20,147 bases of DNA from CAINVV01 sp037440345. GTDB lineage: Bacteria > Bacteroidota > Bacteroidia > Bacteroidales > Prolixibacteraceae. The DNA lies in contig JBBIUJ010000035.1 of assembly GCA_037440345.1 (NCBI GenBank), forward strand, positions 1 through 20,147, given 5' to 3'. How positions within the stretch are numbered: position 1 is the first letter of the stretch; the number at the start of each line of letters is the position of its first letter. Positions 1-6,907 of the stretch are shown piece by piece. The position numbers and the translations under genes were made by a program. A model generated the notes under the pieces. That model saw nothing but the letters and a program-made list of their open reading frames with translations, had not been told where the DNA came from and searched no databases.

Positions 1-66
1 AAAGAAAAAAGGGAAATAGATAGAAAAACAATTGAAATAAGGTAACGCATGGTGGGGAAGTTTAAA

Positions 67-93
67 TTGTTTGAATTGTTTGAAATGTTTGAA
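67..93. repeat. Short 9-bp tandem array (TTGTTTGAA x3)
   Basis: Three consecutive 9-base units are visible: TTGTTTGAA, TTGTTTGAA and ATGTTTGAA. The same word in degenerate form recurs near 2030-2047 (on the minus strand) and near 17683-17706. It belongs to the wider habit of this genome of filling spacers with 9-base periodic sequence. No function can be assigned. Confidence 0.75.
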
Positions 94-104
94 TTGTTAT
101 CGGT

Positions 105-123
105 CCCTGAGCCTGACGAAGGG
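105..123. repeat. Dispersed CCCTGAGC...CGAAGGG repeat
   Basis: A 19-base word of the form CCCTGAGCNTGNCGAAGGG. Copies in the opposite orientation lie at 18217-18235 and 18263-18281, and degenerate relatives at 10494-10512, 10552-10571 and 18159-18178. Repeats of this kind are scattered between genes in many environmental genomes. All copies in this window are intergenic. Confidence 0.7.
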
Positions 124-148
124 AATTGGTTGAAGGGCGTGAAGGCAA

Positions 149-214
149 GGGAATTTGTGCAACAGTGCTTCATGCTGGGTCTCGTCCCTCACGTACACGA
201 AGCCTAAAATTGTT
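149..214 (-). repeat. attC-like hairpin repeat, copy 1 (after hepT)
   Basis: About 60 bp closely matching 1049-1111: a shared GGGAATTT(C)GTGCAACAG, then GCTTC...GAAGC arms around a central GGGTCTCGTCCC. Read on the minus strand it starts about 20 bp after the hepT stop and ends with CTGTTGCAC. The stem is less perfect than in copy 2, with a T bulge in one arm. The two copies are almost exactly 900 bp apart and bracket the toxin-antitoxin pair. The repeat itself is clear; calling it an integron attachment site is inference. Confidence 0.6.
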
Positions 215-229
215 GTATCCAACTGATTA

Positions 230-562
230 TTACCTAAGTAAATTGTCAATCTCGATTTTTAATGTCGGTAAGTGTCTGACAATTGTACCCCAAATAATCT
301 CATTGTCTATTTTATCATAACCGTGAATTACACGATTACGCATACTAATTATTTGTTTCTTGCTTGAAATATCAATTGTCGGATCAATCTTTCCAATTCT
401 ACTCATAGCTTCTCCAATAATCTCAAACTCCCGCTCCACAGCCCTGCGAAGCATTTTATCTGACATATAATCTTTAAAATCACGCTTATCGCCAAGATAA
501 TGCTCAATCGAATCTATGGATTCACGAATATCAAAAAGAAATTTCTTAATCTCAAGCTCCAT
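230..562 (-). CDS. hepT: HepT-like toxin (DUF86 ribonuclease family)
   Basis: A 110-residue protein of the HepT/DUF86 helical family, the toxin half of MntA/HepT systems. HepT proteins act as HEPN-type RNases and are silenced when the partner nucleotidyltransferase adds AMP to the motif tyrosine. The family signature RX4HXY is intact at R75, H80 and Y82, and the conserved helix containing AVEREFEIIGEA lies at about 41-52. Length is normal for the family. The start overlaps the last 11 bases of the upstream mntA-like gene, so the two are very likely cotranscribed and translationally coupled, antitoxin first. The region is visibly more AT-rich than the sugar genes to the right, consistent with transfer. 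Family assignment is strong; RNase activity is inferred. Confidence 0.9.
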   Translation of the reverse strand: MELEIKKFLFDIRESIDSIEHYLGDKRDFKDYMSDKMLRRAVEREFEIIGEAMSRIGKIDPTIDISSKKQIISMRNRVIHGYDKIDNEIIWGTIVRHLPTLKIEIDNLLR

Positions 563-857
563 AAATCAGTGTTTTTGTTTGATTAACTGAATCTATAAAA
601 TATGGATTAGATAAAGATTTGTCGGTGACTAAATCAACCGGACGATGAAAAAGTATTTCAAACTTATCCGCCAAATCAAAATATGTATCTGCATAATCTC
701 CATAATCCATGGAATTAAAAGAAATAAGCAAATCAATATCACTTTGGTCATTAAATTTATCAGTACAAACAGAACCAAAAGCAAATAGGGATTTAACATT
801 ATGAGCCATGCATAATGCCTTGATTTTATCAATATTGTCTGTCAGAAGTCTTTGCAT
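552..857 (-). CDS. mntA: MntA-like nucleotidyltransferase antitoxin
   Basis: A 101-residue minimal nucleotidyltransferase of the MNT family. The signature GSX10DXD is present as G28-S29 and D40-X-D42, with a likely third acidic metal ligand at D75 in RPVDLVT. In characterised pairs this enzyme AMPylates the HepT toxin on its RX4HXY tyrosine. It precedes hepT with an 11-base overlap, the usual order. A good Bacteroidota-type promoter lies just upstream (874-904). The ATG at 857 gives the expected family length and leaves a short leader after that promoter. Neighbouring hairpin repeats on both sides make the pair look like a transferable unit. Confidence is high for family and partner, lower for actual toxicity. 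Confidence 0.9.
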   Translation of the reverse strand: MQRLLTDNIDKIKALCMAHNVKSLFAFGSVCTDKFNDQSDIDLLISFNSMDYGDYADTYFDLADKFEILFHRPVDLVTDKSLSNPYFIDSVNQTKTLIYGA

Positions 858-873
858 GTCTGTACATTTTTCA

Positions 874-904
874 CAAATCTACAATTATTGTAAAACTTTC
901 GCAA
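874..904 (-). promoter_or_regulatory. Candidate Bacteroidota promoter of mntA-hepT
   Basis: On the minus strand, TTGC (901-904) is followed after 19 bases by TAGATTTG (874-881), matching the Bacteroidota pattern TTTG-N19-TAnnTTTG with one substitution in the -33 box. The -7 box is 16 bases upstream of the mntA ATG, so the leader would be about 10 bases. Confidence 0.5.
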
Positions 905-1048
905 GGAGCGTTTTTCTTCAATTGGGTACAACACCGCACCAAGGGAAGAGGAGGGTCCTGCACCAAAAGCGAGCCCTGATCCTACCTGAAAATTATCCCA
1001 GGAAAATTGAAACTCCATAGTGGACAGATGCAATATGGGCATCCATGA

Positions 1049-1111
1049 GGGAATTTCGTGCAACAGGGCTTCATGTTGGGTCTCGTCCCTCAACCATACG
1101 AAGCCCTAGTT
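1049..1111 (-). repeat. attC-like hairpin repeat, copy 2 (after the 208-aa gene)
   Basis: The minus strand folds into a long stem: AAC pairs with GTT at the ends (1109-1111 with 1062-1064), then AGGGCTTC with GAAGCCCT, then ATG/CAT and TTG/CAA, closed by GGG/CCC. Unpaired bases (T, GT, G, A) all lie on one arm. This asymmetry is what integron attC bottom strands show. The element begins on the minus strand two bases after the stop codon of the 208-residue gene, as in gene cassettes. No integrase gene is in the window, so an ordinary dispersed hairpin repeat remains possible. Confidence 0.55.
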
Positions 1112-1112
1112 A

Positions 1113-1739
1113 TTATAAGCCGTTTTTTTTATCGTCATTCGTCATTTGTTTAATAAGCTCTGTTAATTCCTTGTCCTTTTGAGGCTTGTAGTCAATGTGA
1201 GAAAAATAGTCTTGTGTATTTGGCGCCCAATCAAAATAAGTCCCAGCATTTTTTGTAAGCATTTCGTTCTGTTGTTCTTTTGTCAAATGTAATTTTTGCT
1301 CAAATATTTTCTTTGGATTTTTGTCAACCGTTTCTACATAAACCTCTAAAAAATAGTCTCCTGAGAGAAATGAGTAATTTGCTCCATCTTTGGGCAATAG
1401 AAAATGGTGATTGTGGGCTATACCACTTTTATTAATAAAAAGCCCGCTTCCTCTAACAAGTTCTTTCTCACCATAAACCCAGACATTGAAATTTTGAACA
1501 GATTCTCCACGTTGCAAACGAATGAACATATTCTGAATATATTGTCCTCTGTCAGATGTGCTATAAAGCAAAGTCCTTATGAATACTTTGTTGTGTTTGT
1601 CTCCATCTCCGTCTGGACCAAAAAAGATGATGGTAGGTCGAGTCATTTTTACTCTTCCCTTTTTTACTCGTGTCACCCAAAAAGTCCATGCTGAAATTGT
1701 CAGCGCAACTAAGGATATTACTATACTAATGTTGTTCAT
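1113..1739 (-). CDS. Hypothetical membrane-anchored protein, 208 aa
   Basis: Not recognised as a named family. The N-terminus (residues about 4-22, MNNISIVISLVALTISAWTF) is a single hydrophobic segment followed by a basic stretch VKKGRVK, so the protein is probably anchored in the inner membrane with the rest soluble. The remaining 180 residues look like a beta-rich domain (GDYFLEVYVETVDKNPKKIF) with a charged C-terminus. No catalytic motif stands out. It is AT-rich like the adjacent toxin-antitoxin pair, has its own promoter (1827-1857), and its stop codon abuts an attC-like hairpin, the layout of a single-gene cassette. Orphan membrane-anchored proteins of this size are common in accessory islands; a defence or stress role would be speculation. 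Confidence 0.75.
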   Translation of the reverse strand: MNNISIVISLVALTISAWTFWVTRVKKGRVKMTRPTIIFFGPDGDGDKHNKVFIRTLLYSTSDRGQYIQNMFIRLQRGESVQNFNVWVYGEKELVRGSGLFINKSGIAHNHHFLLPKDGANYSFLSGDYFLEVYVETVDKNPKKIFEQKLHLTKEQQNEMLTKNAGTYFDWAPNTQDYFSHIDYKPQKDKELTELIKQMTNDDKKNGL

Positions 1740-1826
1740 GGTCGTCTTTTAAAATAGCTTATAACATGCGCATATACTAGAAATCTGGAAGCAAAGAGGC
1801 AGATTTATTGCGTGTTACAGGCACGA

Positions 1827-1857
1827 TAAACTTACCTAATATTATTTAAATACCAAA
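1827..1857 (-). promoter_or_regulatory. Candidate Bacteroidota promoter of the 208-aa gene
   Basis: On the minus strand TTTG (1854-1857) is followed by exactly 19 bases and then TAAGTTTA (1827-1834), a close match to TTTG-N19-TAnnTTTG with only the last base differing. It predicts a leader of roughly 80 bases before the ATG at 1739. Confidence 0.6.
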
Positions 1858-2016
1858 CTTTAGGTAGGGAAATTGTGCTGGGCAAACTTGGGTGATGCGG
1901 TTTGCAACCGTATTTTTGAATCCATCAGCGATTACAAATTGCTGTACCAAATAGCGTCAGGCAGTGTTTATAAATGGATTCGTAAAATTTTAATCACACC
2001 CACAAATTAAACGCGC

Positions 2017-2062
2017 CGGAAGGGGGTTCATTCAAACATTTCAAACTAGGTTGAATCTTCCG
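2017..2062 (-). terminator. Possible hairpin terminator of the MFS-lyase operon
   Basis: CGGAAG and ATTCAA (2017-2035) are complementary to TTGAATCTTCCG (2051-2062), with a seven-base bulge on one arm. It begins 24 bases past the lyase stop on the minus strand. The following sequence is only moderately T-rich, so factor-independent termination is uncertain. Confidence 0.35.
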
Positions 2063-2085
2063 TTTTATGCGTCTAGAAGCAAACT

Positions 2086-3378
2086 TTACAATGTCTTTTT
2101 GACTGGTACGCTAACTTTGTAAACTGCCCGTTTCCCATCCTTATCTGATGTAAAGAAAACCGCATCTGAAGCATGATTAAAAATCGGGTGGGGATGTTCA
2201 TCTTGTGAGCGCCACGATGAACCATTGCGGCACAAAGGAATCCATGTAATCTGTTTCTTTCCCCAGTCTGTCATTAGAAAACTGATCCAAAGTCCGCTTT
2301 TGGGAGCATTGGGAATCAGATTATCATCCGGTTCAGTATAATATCCGTCAGTTACCAGCATCCCGGATCCGCCTTCTGTAAAATGGCCATATCGCTTCCA
2401 ACCCTCAGGCAAGGAAATCTCGATCCGATTGCTGCCGTCGGTATTGACTCTGCCAACATAGGCCGACCCATTCTTGTATTCGCCGTGGTAGATGATCGCT
2501 TTTCCGTCTCTTTCCCACATCTCGTGGCAGGTCCAGTCTTCACGACTCCTTCCCTCTCCCTCATCTCTCATGCGGTGATGAGTCTTGCCGTCCCAAAGCC
2601 ATATCCGGCGTATGCCACAATCAGATGGCCATTCGTTGTTATAAAGAATTAACTCAGGATTCACAGGTGAAAATTGCACATGCGTGATCCAGGCTTCAGG
2701 AACACGTTCGCACAAGATTTCTTTCCCCCTTTTGGTATCGAAAACCCGAAGCCACGAAGATAGTTTTTCTTCCCTAACCCGCTGATCGATGTTGTAAGTT
2801 GGCTTTCCCGTAAGGATTTTATCACCGTCCAGTGCCCGTGCATCGGTGGTTGGAACGCAGAGTCTTGTGCCGTCAGCAGAAACATGTGTAAAAGCTGTCA
2901 TCTGACCTTCTGGATATTGTGCGAGAATACGCTCATGCCCCAATGTGTCAGCAACCATGATATTTCTTCCTTGCAGATAATAAACCAAGCCATTGGCATT
3001 GTCGACGCTAACACTAGCCTTTCCGAATCCCCGGTAGGGTTTGCCATCAAAATATACATATGACTTCAAAAATCCTTCGGAGTTGTGGCTCAACTGTATT
3101 TCTTTGCCAGTCAGCATATCCCGCATGAAAATATTTGGATTGCCGTCAAGATCGCTAATGAAAATCAGGTGCCTGTCATCCTTGAGCAAAGAGGTTGAAG
3201 TGAAATACAGCAGTTGATTGTGGTGGCCGGATATGGTTGTTACCTGGACGGGAACAACCTTCTTATCCCGATCAATTTTTATATCATTTTTCACCACGTT
3301 TTGTGCCTCAGATCTATTATTTATTAAAACTAATAGCACCGAGCAGAAAAAACTCAAAAGGGTAACAGTCCGACTCAT
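2086..3378 (-). CDS. ogl: Exported oligogalacturonate lyase-like protein (PL22)
   Basis: A 430-residue protein with the seven-bladed beta-propeller pattern of oligogalacturonate lyases (PL22), which cleave unsaturated digalacturonate to 5-keto-4-deoxyuronate during pectin breakdown. Family active-site positions look conserved: R257/R258 in RRIWLW, H285 in TCHEMW, H332 in GHF, and the metal-binding QxxHxH as Q392, H395 and H397 (QDEHPHP). Spacing between them resembles the enterobacterial enzyme. Unlike the classical cytoplasmic enzymes it has an N-terminal hydrophobic signal (residues about 5-26, ending near SEAQ), so it should act in the periplasm or at the envelope. It lies 11 bases downstream of an MFS transporter gene, implying one operon. 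Substrate could be a related uronide rather than digalacturonate. Confidence 0.8.
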   Translation of the reverse strand: MSRTVTLLSFFCSVLLVLINNRSEAQNVVKNDIKIDRDKKVVPVQVTTISGHHNQLLYFTSTSLLKDDRHLIFISDLDGNPNIFMRDMLTGKEIQLSHNSEGFLKSYVYFDGKPYRGFGKASVSVDNANGLVYYLQGRNIMVADTLGHERILAQYPEGQMTAFTHVSADGTRLCVPTTDARALDGDKILTGKPTYNIDQRVREEKLSSWLRVFDTKRGKEILCERVPEAWITHVQFSPVNPELILYNNEWPSDCGIRRIWLWDGKTHHRMRDEGEGRSREDWTCHEMWERDGKAIIYHGEYKNGSAYVGRVNTDGSNRIEISLPEGWKRYGHFTEGGSGMLVTDGYYTEPDDNLIPNAPKSGLWISFLMTDWGKKQITWIPLCRNGSSWRSQDEHPHPIFNHASDAVFFTSDKDGKRAVYKVSVPVKKTL

Positions 3379-3389
3379 GTGAATTAACT

Positions 3390-4637
3390 TTAATCTTCGA
3401 CTTTGTCCGCAAATTTCGGTTTCAAAACTGCCAATTGCAAAACTATTGCCATGATAACCGGTATGGCGAGCAGGGCCACATCATGTCCGAGACTACCGGC
3501 ATCGGTCGATTTGCCCAGGATAATGGTAATAACAGCGCCCGACGATATTCCGGCCATGTTCATGAGGCCATAGGCCGCGGCGCGATGGCGTGCCGAAACA
3601 AACTGGCATAAAATTGGCATACAGTTGGTATCGAACATTCCAAAGCCCAAACCAAACAAAACAGCCCCTCCCAGGATGCCTGCATATCCGGTTCCGTAGC
3701 CAAGGAATAACAGCGCGGGAACCATCAGGCCCAATCCAATCACACCGGTATAGATCCTACCTTTGATGTTGATACTCATCCACCGATCGGCCAGGTAACC
3801 GCCAAGAACAACACTGATCAGGGAGGATCCGGCAATGGTAATGGTGGCCATTGGCCCGGCAATGGACATATCAATACCCAACGTCTGGGCAAAAAGTGTA
3901 GGTATCCAACTCTTGACAGCCCAACCGGGGAAGCTGGGTGCAGTAAAGAAAAACAGCACCACCCAGAAGCTCATGTTTCCGAAGATCATCCCCAGGCTGT
4001 TTACGACCGATTTAAATCCCTCAGAAAGCGTTATTTTTTTGGAGGTCGGAGTTTGGATCCGTATATCTTTCAGGAAGAAAACCAGTACCAGACTGTAACA
4101 GATTCCTATAAGCCCAAACAGGTGGAATGCCTGTTGCCAGGAATAGGAGTGCGCAACCGTTGCGCCAAATCCACCCAAAGCCTGGCCAAGGTAAAGGCCC
4201 GACAGGTGAATTCCCACCGCCAGCGAGCGGGTCGATCCCCTGTGGTAATCGGCAATCAAAGATAACCCGGCCGGGATGTACAATGCTTCGCTGATCCCCA
4301 TCAGGGCACGAAGTGCATACAACTGGTTAAATGTCGTAGAATATCCCATGGCCATGGTCACCCCCGACCATACGGCCAGACTTCCCACGATTAGCCACTT
4401 CCGGTTCACACGGTCAGCAATCAGTCCCGCCATCGGACTCATCAGTGCGTAGATCCAAAGGAAAATGGCCATTAACCGGCCAAAATTTTCGGCTTTTTCC
4501 AATTCGTGGATGTCGCCCATCATGGCCACTTTCATGGTGGATAGCATCTGGCGGTCCATGTAGTTCAGCATGGCTACCATCCATAGCAGGGCCACCACTA
4601 CCCATGGATAAATTTTGTTGTACTGTTCCCTGGTCAT
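3390..4637 (-). CDS. MFS transporter, hexuronate/anion:cation symporter-like
   Basis: A 415-residue major facilitator protein with about 12 hydrophobic segments. NYMDRQ in the first helix region (about residues 25-30) and GLIADRVNRKW (the MFS motif A loop between helices 2 and 3) resemble the anion:cation symporter family that includes hexuronate permeases such as ExuT. It is the first gene of an operon with the exported PL22-type lyase, 11 bases away. The simplest reading is uptake of galacturonate or the unsaturated uronate product made in the periplasm. Substrate is inferred from the neighbour, not from residues. The start ATG at 4637 precedes a short charged segment and then the first helix, which is normal. 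Confidence 0.85.
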   Translation of the reverse strand: MTREQYNKIYPWVVVALLWMVAMLNYMDRQMLSTMKVAMMGDIHELEKAENFGRLMAIFLWIYALMSPMAGLIADRVNRKWLIVGSLAVWSGVTMAMGYSTTFNQLYALRALMGISEALYIPAGLSLIADYHRGSTRSLAVGIHLSGLYLGQALGGFGATVAHSYSWQQAFHLFGLIGICYSLVLVFFLKDIRIQTPTSKKITLSEGFKSVVNSLGMIFGNMSFWVVLFFFTAPSFPGWAVKSWIPTLFAQTLGIDMSIAGPMATITIAGSSLISVVLGGYLADRWMSINIKGRIYTGVIGLGLMVPALLFLGYGTGYAGILGGAVLFGLGFGMFDTNCMPILCQFVSARHRAAAYGLMNMAGISSGAVITIILGKSTDAGSLGHDVALLAIPVIMAIVLQLAVLKPKFADKVED

Positions 4638-4966
4638 GAAAAAACTGTTAAAGAAATAGGTAGTAATAAATAGAAATAAGTAGTAATAGATAGTAACGCA
4701 AATAAATCAATTGTTTTAAGAAAAAACTAATCAATTTCGACCTATTTCTACTAATTTATAACCCTTTATCCTTCGTGACTGTTTAAATTTTCATTTTTTA
4801 TCCCGGTAGGGATTTAATGTGGGTAGAGAATTAATCTCCAGTGATAATTTCGTCCCGTACGGGACGGAATGGATCTTCAATCATCTGCTTTCTACCCACA
4901 TATTATACCTCCGGTATATGGAATTACAAATTTTATACAGTTTCATGGTACTTTATCCTTTGTACT
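4638..4966. other. Non-coding spacer: AT-rich leader plus palindromic repeats
   Basis: No gene is credible here. The left part (4640-4750) is AT-rich with repeated AGTAATA/AAATAG words. AGAAATAGG near 4650 is complementary to CCTATTTCT near 4741, so the MFS leader could fold. The right part (4800-4918) is a cluster of palindromes described separately. No clear -33/-7 promoter was found for the MFS operon. Confidence 0.6.
4800..4918. repeat. Cluster of nested intergenic palindromes
   Basis: Three local hairpins and one enclosing arm pair are visible. ATCCCGGTAGGGAT lies at 4800-4813. GTCCCGTACGGGAC lies at 4852-4865 and extends with G-T and A-T pairs to 4848-4869. TATACC/GGTATA lies at 4904-4918. 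ATGTGGGTAGAGA (4817-4829) is complementary at 12 of 13 positions to 4889-4901. This looks like a REP-type dispersed Bacteroidota element between gene units. Function unknown; it could act as a transcript end or stabiliser. Confidence 0.7.
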
Positions 4967-5374
4967 TTATCCTTTATCCTTTTCTTCCTCCATATTGCTG
5001 AGGTGCAAGTCCAACGCCTTCACCGAAATTTGTATCTCAAGGATGGAGAGTCCAAGTGAGATAATCAGTAGCAACAGCGCGACCCCAAAAACCCAGAAAG
5101 CCTCACTTTGGTAACCAGTATAGATCAGGAACATCGTCAGTACGCACAAAAACAGACTGCTTACGCCAAAAATCTGCATATTTTTGGTCAGGTAGAGCCG
5201 ACGTCGCAGATTGGCTATCTGCCCGAGAAGCACCTCATCCTGGTGCAACTGAAATTTGGCATGCAAGTCCCGGATCAGGGCCGCATATCCCAGAAAACGA
5301 TTGGTATACGCCAGCAGGATCAGCGAAATGGCCGAAAAGAGAAGGGCGGGGGTGGTGAGGGTGAATTCGTTCAT
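4967..5374 (-). CDS. DUF2721 family membrane protein
   Basis: A 135-residue protein matching DUF2721 proteins: an N-terminal hydrophobic segment (about 8-28, TPALLFSAISLILLAYTNRF), a basic loop with NLRRRLYLTKNMQIFG (about 55-70), and two further membrane segments (about 68-87 and 92-112), ending in a short acidic tail. Length is normal. Function of the family is not known. It is on the same strand as the TlpA-like lipoprotein gene, but a 292-base spacer of inverted 9-bp arrays separates them, so cotranscription is doubtful. Confidence 0.85.
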   Translation of the reverse strand: MNEFTLTTPALLFSAISLILLAYTNRFLGYAALIRDLHAKFQLHQDEVLLGQIANLRRRLYLTKNMQIFGVSSLFLCVLTMFLIYTGYQSEAFWVFGVALLLLIISLGLSILEIQISVKALDLHLSNMEEEKDKG

Positions 5375-5393
5375 TGTTCCTAATTTAGATAAA

Positions 5394-5456
5394 GACTGGG
5401 ACGACTGGGACGACTGGGACGACTAGGACGAAGGGGACGACTAGGACGAAGGGGAT
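5394..5456. repeat. 9-bp tandem array, GACTGGGAC type, 7 units
   Basis: Seven contiguous nonamers: GACTGGGAC three times, then alternating GACTAGGAC and GAAGGGGAC/T. It is one arm of a large inverted arrangement with 5573-5653, where the complementary unit runs nine times. Because the unit length is a multiple of three, all frames stay open and produce spurious low-complexity reading frames. Confidence 0.9.
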
Positions 5457-5572
5457 GAGTGGTTTTGATCAAATATCATCTCGCATGGCAGTGACCGTTC
5501 CGTCCGCCCTTAGACAGTCTCATGGACCGTCTCGCTTTAGGATGGGTTATCCTTTTCATCGTCGGGATCGTC

Positions 5573-5653
5573 GTCGTCCCAGTCATCCTAGTCGTCCTAG
5601 TCATCCTAGTCGTCCTAGTCATCCTAGTCGTCCCCTTCGTCCCAGTCGTCCCC
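5573..5653. repeat. 9-bp tandem array, GTCGTCCTA type, 9 units
   Basis: Nine nonamers alternating GTCGTCCTA and GTCATCCTA, with GTCGTCCCC/TTCGTCCCA at the right end. It lies immediately downstream (minus strand) of the stop of the TlpA-like gene at 5667. Its units are the reverse complement of the array at 5394-5456, so a transcript through both could form a long stem with a loop of about 115 bases. Confidence 0.9.
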
Positions 5654-5666
5654 GTCTATCTTCTTG

Positions 5667-6764
5667 CTATTTCAAAAGTTCACCAATCCGTTCGCGCAGC
5701 TTCTCCGCCCTCAAATTCTTGCCGATAATCTTGCCGGTTTTGTCGAGTAGCAGGTTGGCAGGAATGGAGTTGATGCCGTACATTTTTGCAGCTGCATTGC
5801 CCCAACCTTTCAGGTCGGAAACGTGCGACCAGGTCAGTTTGTCATCGGCAATTGCCTTCAGCCACTTGGCTTTGTCACTGTCACAGGAGACACCAATCAC
5901 ATGAAATCCTTTCGCATTGTAATCTTTCCAGACAGCCACAACATTTGGATTTTCACCACGGCAGGGTCCGCACCATGAAGCCCAAAAATCGACCAGGGTG
6001 TAGGCATGTTTGGCATAAACATCAGAAAGTTTTACTGGGGTTCCTATTGAGTCGTTCATGGTAAAATCGGGGGCAGTTTTGCCAACGGCAACGGATTGCA
6101 GAAGCGTTACCCTGTCGGCAAGCGCTTTGGCGCTTTTGCTTTTCATGACTTCGGCAGAAAATTTACCGAGGTACCCCTGTATCTCGTCCGCCTCCATGCC
6201 ATACTGGATCTGTTGCAATACAACCGGGGCAACAAATGAGTTTGGATGTCCGGTCACAAAATCTTTTTGAATTGCCATTTGCACATTGTCCAGTGAATCG
6301 AGCCGTTTCTCCAGGGCAGCCTGCATAGCAGCGTCGTTCTTTTGTTTGGCTTCGTTGTATTTGCCGTAGATTTCCTTCATTTTGGCATTCAGGTCAGCGC
6401 CTTTGGCCTCCAATGCCTTCATCTCATCCTGGCTTGCTGATCCGGTGATGGTCACATTGCGCAAATCATCCGCTTTCCCGGCAACCTGGATGGCCTTGTT
6501 CTCCACCAAAACCGGCACCTGCTTGCGTTCTCCCAAAACCAGGAGGCACATATCCGGCACCTCAACAGCGCCTTTCAGTTCAAATTTTCCGCCTGTACTT
6601 TTGGCAGAATCCAATGTAGTTACTTCTCCGCCAACACGTTGTTTAAGATAAACGGTTCCATCCGGAAGACCTTCAATGTTTCCACTGATGGTAAATTTTG
6701 GAGCCGGTGCGCTGCACGCCGCAATCAATGCTGCAAGCGAAATCAAATAAAAAACTTTTCTCAT
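5667..6764 (-). CDS. TlpA-like thiol-disulfide oxidoreductase lipoprotein (DUF4369)
   Basis: A 365-residue lipoprotein. A signal peptide ends in a lipobox LIAAC with the lipidated Cys at 17. Residues about 24-110 resemble DUF4369, an N-terminal beta domain common in Bacteroidota TlpA proteins. A charged helical linker spans about 111-225, and a thioredoxin fold about 228-363 carries WASWCGPC (C265, C268) and the cis-proline in SIPANL (P335). It should reduce or rearrange disulfides in the periplasm, anchored to a membrane. Next upstream on the same strand is an exported TIM-barrel isomerase, 143 bases away across a hairpin spacer. Genes of this type often sit in carbohydrate-use loci, but substrate specificity cannot be told. 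Confidence 0.9.
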   Translation of the reverse strand: MRKVFYLISLAALIAACSAPAPKFTISGNIEGLPDGTVYLKQRVGGEVTTLDSAKSTGGKFELKGAVEVPDMCLLVLGERKQVPVLVENKAIQVAGKADDLRNVTITGSASQDEMKALEAKGADLNAKMKEIYGKYNEAKQKNDAAMQAALEKRLDSLDNVQMAIQKDFVTGHPNSFVAPVVLQQIQYGMEADEIQGYLGKFSAEVMKSKSAKALADRVTLLQSVAVGKTAPDFTMNDSIGTPVKLSDVYAKHAYTLVDFWASWCGPCRGENPNVVAVWKDYNAKGFHVIGVSCDSDKAKWLKAIADDKLTWSHVSDLKGWGNAAAKMYGINSIPANLLLDKTGKIIGKNLRAEKLRERIGELLK

Positions 6765-6802
6765 TTTTAGGAATTTAGGAATTTAAAACTTTAATGGGGA
6801 TT

Positions 6803-6877
6803 ACTTTGTGGACCTTTGTGTTATCCTTAGCGTCTTAGTGGTTAATTTTTAAAATCTTACCACAAAGGTCACAAAGT
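6803..6877. repeat. CTTTGTG/CACAAAG inverted repeat spacer
   Basis: The 18-base left arm (6803-6820, two CTTTGTG words) is complementary to the 17-base right arm (6861-6877) except for one indel. The loop contains CCTTAGCGTCTTAGTGGTTAA, a phrase typical of dispersed Bacteroidota spacer repeats. It lies between the stop of the TIM-barrel gene and the start of the TlpA-like gene and may end transcription between them. Confidence 0.65.
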
Positions 6878-6907
6878 ACGGCACAAAGGGACACCAAGGC
6901 TGGAATA

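Larger units (their letters stand above)
1740..2085. other. Non-coding spacer at the accessory/core junction
   Basis: No credible gene. It holds the promoter of the 208-residue gene (1827-1857, minus), a possible degenerate third copy of the hairpin repeat (1867-1905: GGGAAATTGTGC followed by a GCAAAC/GTTTGC stem), 9-base periodic TTTGAA-type sequence near 2030-2047, and a hairpin behind the lyase gene (2017-2062). The change from AT-rich accessory DNA to the sugar-use operon happens here. Confidence 0.6.

Noticed and set aside
842..1093. 83-residue minus-strand reading frame upstream of mntA
   Set aside because: It starts within the hairpin repeat, overlaps the mntA promoter and mntA start, and has no family resemblance; it is most likely leader sequence.
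4819..5114. Three overlapping small plus-strand frames
   Set aside because: They come from the palindromic repeat cluster and the antisense of the DUF2721 gene.
5394..5653. Possible CRISPR array
   Set aside because: Units are 9 bases with no spacers between them; no cas gene is present. This is a simple tandem repeat.
5455..5904. 149-residue plus-strand frame rich in RPSHPS repeats
   Set aside because: It is a translation of the 9-bp array plus the antisense of the TlpA-like gene; the unit length of nine keeps all frames open.
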